A stretch of DNA of 64,000 nt from Aldehydirespirator sp965116665 (GTDB taxonomy: Bacteria > Actinomycetota > Acidimicrobiia > Acidimicrobiales > Aldehydirespiratoraceae): assembly GCA_965116665.1 (NCBI GenBank), contig OZ220709.1, positions 2,728,001 through 2,792,000 on the forward strand, written 5' to 3'. Shown here piece by piece: positions 25,750-34,137 of this stretch (positions are counted from its first letter, which is position 1; every line of letters begins with the position of its first letter). The notes beneath the pieces were generated by a model. The model was not told where the DNA came from and made no database searches. It saw nothing but the letters and a program-made list of their open reading frames with translations. Position numbers and translations under genes: made by a program.

Positions 25750-26960
25750 GCGAACCACTGCGTCCAATGAGCGAGCGGGAGTTCGTGCTCCTCATGGGAG
25801 TGCTGACCGCCCTGGCGGCAATGGCGATCGACATCACGCTGCCCGCATTCGCGGAGATGCGTCCCGCCTTCGGCCTTGACGAAGACTCCACCCGGCTGTC
25901 GCTGACCGTGACCCTGTTCCTGATGGGTGCGGGGGTCGGGCACCTGTTCTACGGCCCCATCGCCGACGCGGTGGGGCGCAAGCCGACGCTCGCCGGAGGC
26001 TTGCTGCTGTACGCCGCGGCCGCGCTGATGGCTGCGCTGGCCCCGTCGCTCGGCGTTCTGTACACCGCCCGGTTCGTGTGGGGGTTTGCCGCGGCCGGGC
26101 CCCGGGTCCTGACGCAGGCCATCGTGCGCGACCGCTTCGCCGGCACGAACATGGCCCGGGTGATGACGCTCATCCAGACGGTCTTCTTCATCGCGCCGAT
26201 CACCGCGCCGGGCATCGGCAAGGCGTTGGTTGTGATCGGATCATGGCGCTGGGTGATGGCCTTCGGGGTAGTGACCTCGCTGGCGGCCCTGGCATGGACG
26301 CTGCGCCTCGATGAGACCCTCGACCCTGCCCACCGCCGGCCGCTGCGGCTGGGGCCGATGCTGGCGGGATTCCGGTTCGTGGTCGCCAACCGCACCTCTC
26401 TGGGCTACACGCTCATGGTCACTTTCGGCTTCGGGGCCTTCCTGGCATACCTGGGCAGCACCGAGCTGATACTCAGCGACGTATACGACCGCCCGAACTG
26501 GTTCGTCCCTTACTTCACCGTCGCAGGTGTGGTGGCGGCCGTCGTCGCTCTGGGCAGCAACCGCTTGCTGCACCGGATACACGCCCGTCAGCTGACGCTG
26601 GGCGCGGGAAGCGCGTTCGCCGCGGTCTCGGTCGCGCTGTTCGCAGTTACGGTCGCGGGCAACGGTCTGCCGCCGTTCGGGGTGTGGCTGGTGCTGTTCA
26701 GCCTGGCCAACGCCATCCACGTAGCGGTATTCCCGTCCGGGATCTCCTTGGCCATGGAACCGATGGGAGAGCTGGCCGGCACAGCCGCGTCGGCGATCGG
26801 GGTCAGCACCTGGATGCTGGGGTCGCTGCTGGCCTCCTTCACCGACCGGGCCATCGACGGCTCGGTGATGCCGGTCGGCATCGCGTACCTGACCTACACG
26901 GCCATCGCGCTGGCCTGCCAGCTCTGGGCCCGCGGCGGGGCGTCACGGCCAATGCAGTAG
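25746..26960 (+). CDS. MFS drug-resistance transporter, Bcr/CflA type (tandem copy 2)
   Basis: The 404-residue paralogue of the preceding gene has GVLTALAAMAIDITLPAFAE, the loop YGPIADAVGRKPTL and RFVWGFAAAGPRVLTQAIVR, and a similar C-terminus (GSLLASFTDRAIDGSVMPVG against GALLASFTDRAIEDTVMPIS). The GTG overlaps the first gene's stop (GTGA); an ATG at 25767 is an alternative start. The two products could form a heteromeric pair or export different compounds. MFS proteins usually work as monomers, so simple duplication is the default view. Confidence 0.87.
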   Translation: MSEPLRPMSEREFVLLMGVLTALAAMAIDITLPAFAEMRPAFGLDEDSTRLSLTVTLFLMGAGVGHLFYGPIADAVGRKPTLAGGLLLYAAAALMAALAPSLGVLYTARFVWGFAAAGPRVLTQAIVRDRFAGTNMARVMTLIQTVFFIAPITAPGIGKALVVIGSWRWVMAFGVVTSLAALAWTLRLDETLDPAHRRPLRLGPMLAGFRFVVANRTSLGYTLMVTFGFGAFLAYLGSTELILSDVYDRPNWFVPYFTVAGVVAAVVALGSNRLLHRIHARQLTLGAGSAFAAVSVALFAVTVAGNGLPPFGVWLVLFSLANAIHVAVFPSGISLAMEPMGELAGTAASAIGVSTWMLGSLLASFTDRAIDGSVMPVGIAYLTYTAIALACQLWARGGASRPMQ

Positions 26961-27058
26961 GGATCGACGGGTGGAGCCGGGCAGGCAGAGGTGAAGGCTT
27001 GACCTGACCGATGGCGCGCCTGGCGCGGCGCTGAGCGTCCTACCGGCCGGGGCCGGAC

Positions 27059-28027
27059 TCACTGCTGTTGCTGGCTCTCCTGATGCCGCCAGCGCGGGGC
27101 CGGCGGTGCAGCCACCGCGGCTTGGAGCGGACCCGGCTCGCCCACCGGACCCAAGTGCTGCCCGCCGACCTGCCGTCCGATCACCACCTCGGCGTCGACC
27201 TCGGCGGTGCCCGAACCGGTGAACGCGCCCCGCACCGGCGGCACGTCGCCGTAGTCGCGGCCGTAGCCGATCACCACGTGGCGCTCACCGACGGCCCCTC
27301 CGTTGGTCGGGTCGAGGGCCCACCAGCCCCATCCGGGCAGGGCCGCCTCGATCCAGGCGTGGGTCTGCACGCTCACCACATCGGAACTCTCGGCGTCCGG
27401 CGCGGTCTCGTCGGCCGCGAAGAGATACCCGGACACGTAGCGGGCGGGGACGCCAACGCTGCGCAGCATCCCGGTGGCCAGATGGGCGAAGTCCTGGCAC
27501 ACTCCCGCACCGCCCTCCAGCACCTCGGTCAACGTGACACCGATGTCGGTGACGCCCTGCCGGTAGGCCAGAGTCCCCCGCACGTCGGCCACCACCGCTT
27601 CGACCATGTCCTGAACCGCGGACGCTCCTGCGACCGCCGACGCGGCCCGCTGCTCGACGGCGTCGCCACGAGCCCATTCCACATGCTGGGACGGGGCCAG
27701 GAACTCGAGGTGGGCTATCTGGAAGTCGGTGTCGGCCAGCATCTCAGCGGCCACGGCTTCGCCCGGCACTGGACGCGCCTCGGTCTCCACGGTGGCCTCA
27801 GCCACCAGATCAAGTTCGGTGTGGGGTGTCCGGATACCGAGGTGCTCGACAGTCGTGCCCCAGTAGTCGGTCAACAGGAAAACCTGAAGTTCCGGACGCG
27901 ATGTCAACCGGTATGACAGCACCTGCTGATGCTCGTCGTCCCGCGGCCGCACCCGCACCTCGTTCTGCGACTCGGTCACCGCCTCCGAGTAGCGGAAGTG
28001 CATCCTGTAGGCGATTCCGAGCCTCAT
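27059..28027 (-). CDS. Transglutaminase-like cysteine peptidase-fold protein
   Basis: The 322-residue protein has an N-terminal bacterial transglutaminase-like beta domain (HFRYSEAVTESQNEVRVRPR) and the core triad: Cys in EGGAGVCQDFAHLATGMLRS, His in VQTHAWIEAALPGWGW and Asp in ALDPTNGG. It is the third member of the conserved ATP-grasp / alpha-E / transglutaminase cluster, whose likely role is making or breaking an unknown peptide-like amide linkage. The ATG overlaps the alpha-E stop by 4 bases. The last 40 residues are low-complexity and glutamine-rich. Confidence 0.88.
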   Translation of the reverse strand: MRLGIAYRMHFRYSEAVTESQNEVRVRPRDDEHQQVLSYRLTSRPELQVFLLTDYWGTTVEHLGIRTPHTELDLVAEATVETEARPVPGEAVAAEMLADTDFQIAHLEFLAPSQHVEWARGDAVEQRAASAVAGASAVQDMVEAVVADVRGTLAYRQGVTDIGVTLTEVLEGGAGVCQDFAHLATGMLRSVGVPARYVSGYLFAADETAPDAESSDVVSVQTHAWIEAALPGWGWWALDPTNGGAVGERHVVIGYGRDYGDVPPVRGAFTGSGTAEVDAEVVIGRQVGGQHLGPVGEPGPLQAAVAAPPAPRWRHQESQQQQ

Positions 28028-29016
28028 CGTGGCGCTTCCCGCTCGGCCTCGCGGGTGGCACGGCCGGGGCGGACGTACTGGGAGCGCACGGTGGCCATCG
28101 CCAGTGGCGGCACGATGCCGGTGTGCACGTCACTGGCCAGCTCCAGGAACTGTGCGAGGAGGTCCTGGAGTGGCGGCACCGGCGCGGTGGCCATGGCCTC
28201 CTCGATCTCGCCGAGTTCCAGGCGTGCTCGCAGCAGGGCGACCTTGCGGCGGGGACGGTCCAGGGCGACCGCGGTGGAAGCGAGGCCGGTCAGGCACTCC
28301 TCGGCCCGGTCGAGACACGACAGCACCGAGCGTGGCAGGTCTCGGGCGTGCATCAGGTAGCGCACCACGCTGTCGAAGTCGGGGGCATTGCCGTGCTGGC
28401 GGTGGTAGGCCTGGAGAGAGCTGGTGAGGCGCAGCATCCGGGTGGAGTCCATCGCGCCGCGGGAGTCGGCGTGGCTCGCCTCGAGCAGGCCCACGGTGAA
28501 GATCGACCGTTCCAGCATCCGCCCGAGCACCGCGAAGGCATGACCCTCGTCGCGTCTCATGCCCTCGTTGAGGATGCCCGAGATGGCCAGGCAGGCCCGG
28601 CGGACCATCAGCAGGACCTCGTGCAGCCCGCCTGAGGCGGCGTCGGCGTGGCCCAGGAACGGGAACCTCAGGTACAGGCCGTTGGCTTCCTCCCACAGCT
28701 CTATCGGTATGCGGTCCCTAACCGTGCGCAGGTTCTCCCGGACCGCGACCACGGCCGACACGACCGAGCCCGGGTTGTCGGTGTCCGACAGCAGGAACGC
28801 GATCAGCTGTGGCTGACTCTCCAGCGGCCCCACCGCCTCCAGCTCCTCCTGAAGGCCGAGGGTCCTCACGAGCATCTCGCCTTCAGCAGTGGCCTCGCCG
28901 GCGCGCAGGTGGGTGATCGAGTTGGCCGCGTAGTTCAGACACCTGGACGTGTTCTCGGCCCGCTCCAGGTAGCGGCCCGCCCACAGCAGCGCCTCGGCGT
29001 GACGGGCCAGGATCAC
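28024..29016 (-). CDS. Alpha-E domain protein (DUF403)
   Basis: The 330-residue all-helical protein starts MILARHAEALLWAGRYLERA then ENTSRCLNY, the standard beginning of the alpha-E family, and keeps LWEEANGLY and MRRDEGHAFAVLGRMLERSI. Function is not known, but it always travels with the type 2 circularly permuted ATP-grasp and transglutaminase genes that flank it here. It starts with GTG and lies 71 bases after the ATP-grasp gene; that gap contains a 16-base direct repeat. Confidence 0.88.
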   Translation of the reverse strand: MILARHAEALLWAGRYLERAENTSRCLNYAANSITHLRAGEATAEGEMLVRTLGLQEELEAVGPLESQPQLIAFLLSDTDNPGSVVSAVVAVRENLRTVRDRIPIELWEEANGLYLRFPFLGHADAASGGLHEVLLMVRRACLAISGILNEGMRRDEGHAFAVLGRMLERSIFTVGLLEASHADSRGAMDSTRMLRLTSSLQAYHRQHGNAPDFDSVVRYLMHARDLPRSVLSCLDRAEECLTGLASTAVALDRPRRKVALLRARLELGEIEEAMATAPVPPLQDLLAQFLELASDVHTGIVPPLAMATVRSQYVRPGRATREAEREAPR

Positions 29017-29049
29017 GGTGCCGTCCGGAACATGAATGGGACCGCTGCA

Positions 29050-29082
29050 GTCATGGCGTGTCGGGCGTCATGGCGTGCCGGG
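29050..29082. repeat. Tandem 16-base direct repeat
   Basis: GTCATGGCGTGTCGGG (29050-29065) is repeated as GTCATGGCGTGCCGGG (29067-29082), one base apart, with a single mismatch. It lies between the ATP-grasp and alpha-E genes. Confidence 0.5.
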
Positions 29083-29087
29083 AGTCG

Positions 29088-30560
<1,473 letters not shown>

Positions 30561-30568
30561 GGCCTTCC

Positions 30569-30574
30569 ATCGTA
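30569..30574 (-). promoter_or_regulatory. Probable -10 element for the ATP-grasp operon
   Basis: TACGAT on the minus strand ends 8 bases before the GTG at 30560. It is back to back with the promoter for the dienelactone hydrolase gene. Confidence 0.4.
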
Positions 30575-30632
30575 GATCACGCCTGGGTCGGTCAGGAGCG
30601 GGCGCCCGGCGCCCCGCTGCCGCTCCCGGCGG

Positions 30633-30638
30633 TAGCTT
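30633..30638 (+). promoter_or_regulatory. Probable -10 element for the dienelactone hydrolase gene
   Basis: TAGCTT ends 8 bases before the ATG at 30647, consistent with a leaderless or nearly leaderless transcript. Confidence 0.4.
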
Positions 30639-30646
30639 GACCGGCT

Positions 30647-31417
30647 ATGGGTGCCCATGGAGTGCAAGAGTCGATCCTCGAAACCCACAGCGACGGCGAG
30701 CCGATGGCTGTGCCCCGCATGCGGCCCGAGTCGGGCGGGCCGTCTCCGCTGATCGTGATGTTCATGGACAAGCCCGGGATCCGGGAGGCCCTGCACGTCT
30801 TCGGGCGGCGCCTCGCCGGCCACGGATACGACGTGATCCTGCCCGACCTGTACCACCGCCGCGGACGGATGATCGGCTACGGCCCGGCGGAGGCGGCCGC
30901 CGACCCGGGCGCCCAGGACCACCTGATGATGCTGTTGAGGTCGCTGACCGACGCGGGCATCCAGAACGATCTCGACGCGGCCCTTGAAGCAGTCGCCGCC
31001 GAGCGGCCGGCAGGGTCGCTGGAGCCCGCCGGCTGCATCGGCTTCTGCCTCGGGGCCCGGGCGGTGTTCCGCACCATGATGCGGTTGCCCGATCAGTTCA
31101 CCGCGGGTGCGATGTGGCATCCGTCGTTCCTGGTGGACGGCGAGCCCGACTCGCCGCACCTCACCGCCCATCAGCTTGCGGGCTCGCTCTACGCGGGTTT
31201 CGGCGAGGCCGACCGGATGATGAGCGTGGCCAGCATGCGGCCCTTCATCGAGGCGGTGTCCCCTCTCGGTGACCGGGTGACGATCGACGTCCTTGGTGGA
31301 GCGGACCATGCCTACACCTGGCCGGACGCGCACACCTACAACGAAGCCGCCGCCGAGCGAGCCTGGGGCCAGACACTGACCCTGTTCGACAACGTGCTCG
31401 GCCCAGCGCGTGGTTGA
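30647..31417 (+). CDS. Dienelactone hydrolase family protein
   Basis: The 256-residue alpha/beta hydrolase has PSPLIVMFMDKPGIREALHV, the nucleophile elbow CIGFCLGARAVFRTM with cysteine as nucleophile, and the histidine segment GGADHAYTWPDAHTYNEAAA. Family members open enol-lactones in aromatic degradation or act on related esters. It overlaps the next gene, an FMN-dependent hydroxy acid dehydrogenase, by 8 bases. Together they could process a lactone to a 2-hydroxy acid and then a 2-keto acid, but that is inference. Confidence 0.85.
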   Translation: MGAHGVQESILETHSDGEPMAVPRMRPESGGPSPLIVMFMDKPGIREALHVFGRRLAGHGYDVILPDLYHRRGRMIGYGPAEAAADPGAQDHLMMLLRSLTDAGIQNDLDAALEAVAAERPAGSLEPAGCIGFCLGARAVFRTMMRLPDQFTAGAMWHPSFLVDGEPDSPHLTAHQLAGSLYAGFGEADRMMSVASMRPFIEAVSPLGDRVTIDVLGGADHAYTWPDAHTYNEAAAERAWGQTLTLFDNVLGPARG

Positions 31418-32564
31418 CCCCGCCGTCAAGTACCAGACCGTCGACGACCTGCGACGGAAGGCGCAGCGGCGGACTCCCCGCTTCGCCTGGGAATACCTCG
31501 ACAGCGGAGAGGGCGAGGAGCGGGCCAAGGACCGCAACGCCGAGTCCCTGCAGCGGGTGCTGCTGACGCCGAGGTTCTTCAAGGGCGAACTGGAGCCCCA
31601 TATTGGCACCGAGCTGTTCGGGGTCCGCTACTCGCTGCCGGTGGGGATCGCCCCCATGGGCTTGACCGGGCTGATGTGGCCCGGCGCGGACCTGGCGCTG
31701 GCCGACACCGCGGCCCGCTGCAGGATCCCCCTGGTGGCCAGCACGGTGAACACCGCCGACGTCTCCGTGCTCGGGCCTCGAACTGGGGGCATGGGCTGGT
31801 TCCAGCTCTACCCGCCGCGGGATGCCGACGTCCGGGACGACCTGCTGGGTCGGGCCCGGCGGGCCGGATTCAGCGTCCTGGTGGTCACCGCCGACGTTCC
31901 GGCGCGGGCCCGCCGGGAGCGCCAGACCCGGGAGCGGGTCTCGATGCCGCCCCGGATAACGCCCCGCCATGTGACCCAAGCCGCGCTGAGGCCGGCCTGG
32001 ACCCTTGGGCTGCTGCGCAACGGCATTCCCCGGTTCCACACCCTGGAGCGCTACGTGGACCGGGCGACGCTGCGGGAGCTGGCCGGCTTCGTGGGCGCCA
32101 GCCTGGGCGGCACCCTGTCGTGGGACTACCTGGCCGAGACCTGCGAACTCTGGCCCGGCCCGGTGGTGGTCAAGGGGATCCTGCACCCCGACGACGCCGC
32201 CCGCTGCGTCGACACCGGTGCGGACGCGGTGGTGGTATCCAACCACGGCGGGCGCCAGCTCGACGCGGCACCCGCGGCGGTCGAGGCGCTGGGCCCCGTA
32301 GTGGAGCGCATCGGTGGGAGGGTGCCGGTGCTGTTCGACGGCGGTGTGCGCAGCGGCCTCGACATTGCCAGGGCGCTGGCCCTCGGCGCGGACTTCACAT
32401 TCACGGGCCGCTCCTTCATGTACGGACTGTGCGCCCTCGGGACCAGCGGGGCGGAGTTCGTGGTGACGCTCTTCGAGCAGCAGCTGACCAGCGTCATGCA
32501 CCAGCTCGGCTGCGAGCGCCTGGCCGAGCTCCGTGACCGCGACCCCCGGTTCGCCCCCGCTTGA
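31410..32564 (+). CDS. FMN-dependent alpha-hydroxy acid dehydrogenase/oxidase
   Basis: The 384-residue protein follows the lactate dehydrogenase/glycolate oxidase plan: YLDSGEGEERAKDRN, VGIAPMGLTGLMWPGADLAL, FQLYPP, the FMN lysine segment VVVKGILHPDDAARC, the catalytic VVSNHGGRQLD (histidine proton acceptor and arginine) and FDGGVRSGLDIARALALGAD. It oxidises an L-2-hydroxy acid to the 2-keto acid, passing electrons to quinone or oxygen. Substrate is not determined by the sequence. The GTG lies within the end of the dienelactone hydrolase gene. Confidence 0.9.
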   Translation: MVDPAVKYQTVDDLRRKAQRRTPRFAWEYLDSGEGEERAKDRNAESLQRVLLTPRFFKGELEPHIGTELFGVRYSLPVGIAPMGLTGLMWPGADLALADTAARCRIPLVASTVNTADVSVLGPRTGGMGWFQLYPPRDADVRDDLLGRARRAGFSVLVVTADVPARARRERQTRERVSMPPRITPRHVTQAALRPAWTLGLLRNGIPRFHTLERYVDRATLRELAGFVGASLGGTLSWDYLAETCELWPGPVVVKGILHPDDAARCVDTGADAVVVSNHGGRQLDAAPAAVEALGPVVERIGGRVPVLFDGGVRSGLDIARALALGADFTFTGRSFMYGLCALGTSGAEFVVTLFEQQLTSVMHQLGCERLAELRDRDPRFAPA

Positions 32565-32915
32565 GCCTGCTATAGTGCCGGGCTGTAGGTGCCGGAGCGC
32601 CTCCCCTCGTCCGGTTGAAGGCTTTCCACTGACGTGGCGCTGTCTCGCCTGGTCGAGCGGGGCATCCTGGGGCGCCAACATCGTTGGCGGTGTCATCGTG
32701 GGACTGGCCGATTGGACGGTCCACCTGCGCCGCCGCGCCGTAGCCGCCGCAGCCGCGAAAGGCGACAGCGCGCCGGACGCCTCGGCCTCAAGCAAAGGCA
32801 CGCCTAACTGACGCAGCAAGGAGACGCCCGAGCCGTCCGTCGATCCAAGCTCATCAGGATAATTTTCATGCTTTCTGGAGTTGTATCGTGATTACTGCCC
32901 CCTAAAGTAGGCGTC
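32565..32915. other. Non-coding stretch before the second defence island
   Basis: No convincing gene is seen in these 351 bases. A frame at 32533-32811 can be read, but its start overlaps the dehydrogenase gene and its product is low-complexity. The last 80 bases are notably A+T-richer, which marks the boundary of the island and includes a likely promoter. Confidence 0.5.
32903..32908 (+). promoter_or_regulatory. Probable -10 element before a leader ORF and a small hypothetical gene
   Basis: TAAAGT ends 7 bases before a GTG at 32916. TTGTAT at 32881-32886, 16 bases upstream, could be the -35. Confidence 0.45.
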
Positions 32916-32972
32916 GTGGAGGTTGCAGCGCTGTCCGATCCGGCCCTTATGCACACGGGAAAACCACGGTGA
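32916..32972 (+). CDS. Possible leaderless 18-codon leader ORF
   Basis: GTG followed by 17 codons (VEVAALSDPALMHTGKPR) ends in a TGA that overlaps the GTG of the next gene as GTGA. The start stands 7 bases after a TAAAGT element. The following gene has no ribosome binding site, so the small ORF may deliver ribosomes to it by termination and re-initiation. It is too short for a functional claim, and a chance ORF is possible. Confidence 0.35.
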   Translation: MEVAALSDPALMHTGKPR

Positions 32973-33241
32973 CACCCATCCGACGCCCGGCCAAGGAGAC
33001 CGCGCGCCTCGGTGACGAGATCTACGAGCGCGACATCCGGCCGCGGATCGAGACGGATCACCACGGCGCGTACGTCGCTATCGATGTCGACAGCGGAAGC
33101 TGGGCTGTCGCCGACAGCATCCTCGGCGCAGCCGAGCGGCTGCGGGAGCAATCCCCGGACGCCCATGACGTCTGGTCCGTGAGGGTCGGATACCGGGCGC
33201 TGCACCACTTCGGAGGGCGCCCATTGAGGAGAACCGAGTGA
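32969..33241 (+). CDS. Small conserved-looking hypothetical protein
   Basis: The 90-residue product contains RLGDEIYERDIRPRIETDHH, GAYVAIDVDSGSWAVAD and VWSVRVGYRALHHFGGRPLR. The balanced composition and the block structure suggest a real small soluble protein, of a type seen beside antitoxin genes, but I cannot name a family. Its GTG overlaps the leader ORF stop. The RHH antitoxin gene begins 33 bases downstream. An antitoxin-like or DNA-associated role is a guess from context only. Confidence 0.65.
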   Translation: MTPIRRPAKETARLGDEIYERDIRPRIETDHHGAYVAIDVDSGSWAVADSILGAAERLREQSPDAHDVWSVRVGYRALHHFGGRPLRRTE

Positions 33242-33261
33242 TCGAGGGCCCAGTGGTGGTG

Positions 33262-33267
33262 TATGTT
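33262..33267 (+). promoter_or_regulatory. Probable -10 element for the RHH antitoxin gene
   Basis: TATGTT ends 7 bases before the ATG at 33275. It selects that ATG over the in-frame ATG at 33263, which lies inside the element. Confidence 0.5.
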
Positions 33268-33274
33268 ACGGTGT

Positions 33275-33526
33275 ATGCAGAGGACGAACGTGTACCTGAC
33301 TGAGGATCAGACCCGGTACTTGGAGGCTCGCGCCGACGCCGCAGGCACGACCCGCAGCGCTGTACTGCGGGACATCATCGATGATGCCGCAGCACGGCCC
33401 GTCGTGCTCGACGACGAAGTCAAGCGAGCATTCGCTGCACTTGCCGACGAATACGCCGAGGTGTCCGCCCGACTATTCGCAGACGATCCTGACCTCAGCG
33501 TCGACCCTCTCGTGGACGACCAATGA
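33275..33526 (+). CDS. Ribbon-helix-helix (CopG-type) antitoxin
   Basis: The 83-residue protein starts MQRTNVYLTEDQTRYLEARA, a DNA-binding beta strand followed by helix 1, then GTTRSAVLRDIIDDA, the second helix of an RHH fold. The C-terminal half is acidic (VSARLFADDPDLSVDPLVDD), as expected for the toxin-binding tail. Such proteins repress their own promoter and neutralise a downstream toxin. The likely partner starts 30 bases later. Confidence 0.78.
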   Translation: MQRTNVYLTEDQTRYLEARADAAGTTRSAVLRDIIDDAAARPVVLDDEVKRAFAALADEYAEVSARLFADDPDLSVDPLVDDQ

Positions 33527-33556
33527 GGGCATCCCGCCGCTGACGGCCCGCAGGTC

Positions 33557-33970
33557 GTGATCATTGTCGACGACCACCTTGCGGTGTGGACACTGGCGGG
33601 CCGAGGCAACCGGCTATGGCCTGGTGAGGATCCCGTGATTCCGTGGGGCTTCCACTTCCGTTTGCTGCGCGCCCTGCTCGACAGTGGGGTGCGCGGCCGC
33701 TTGAGCGAGGGGATCGACGAGCGAATGGTCCGCGCCGCTCTGGCGCCGCCGACCGATGTGCTGACGGTGCTCGACCCCCGGTACCTGACGATCACGGCTG
33801 CACAGATCATGTCGCGGCACCGGCTCAGCGTCATCACCTCCGAACTCCTCGCCGCAGCCCTCGTCCACGGCGCCCCCGTGCATGTGGCGGAGGTGAATGT
33901 GGGCCGCTCATGGCCGGACGCCTTCGCCGAAGAAGGCGTGATAATCCACATCCACCCCTCGGATATGTGA
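33557..33970 (+). CDS. Putative toxin partner of the RHH antitoxin (PIN-like)
   Basis: The 137-residue protein starts IIVDDHLAVWTLAGRG, a hydrophobic strand followed by acidic residues as in PIN-domain nucleases, and has VLTVLDPRYLTITAAQIMSR, VITSELLAAALVHGAPVHVA and NVGRSWPDAFAEEGVIIHIH. It recalls small actinobacterial proteins encoded after CopG-type antitoxins. The PIN acidic quartet is not complete by eye, so ribonuclease activity is uncertain. It starts with GTG. Position after the antitoxin gene is the main support for a toxin role. Confidence 0.55.
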   Translation: MIIVDDHLAVWTLAGRGNRLWPGEDPVIPWGFHFRLLRALLDSGVRGRLSEGIDERMVRAALAPPTDVLTVLDPRYLTITAAQIMSRHRLSVITSELLAAALVHGAPVHVAEVNVGRSWPDAFAEEGVIIHIHPSDM

Positions 33971-34071
33971 ACAGCGGCGGGGCGAGTCGATCTCGCTCCC
34001 GAGCACAACTCCACGGAGGCGGCCGTTGCGGGGACGACCACCGGCGCATGAGACGACTCGTGCGACAGACG

Positions 34072-34103
34072 TTGATTGGACGCGGACGTAGCCCGCATAT
34101 CAT
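34072..34103 (+). promoter_or_regulatory. Likely promoter of mcrBC
   Basis: TTGATT (34072-34077) is followed after 18 bases by CATATC (34096-34101), overlapping an alternative TATCAT (34098-34103). The mcrB ATG with its AAGGA lies about 30 bases further, so this gene, unlike many here, has a leader. Confidence 0.45.
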
Positions 34104-34137
34104 CCTTCCGGCGGCAGCATGACGTGAAGGAACGGTG

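Noticed and set aside
32533..32811. Small plus-strand ORF after the hydroxy acid dehydrogenase
   Set aside because: It starts inside the preceding gene without a promoter or ribosome site, and its product is low-complexity with no recognisable block.
31245..32819. Long minus-strand open frame opposite the hydroxy acid dehydrogenase
   Set aside because: It is the antisense shadow of two well-supported plus-strand genes, with a low-complexity His/Gly/Arg/Pro-rich translation.
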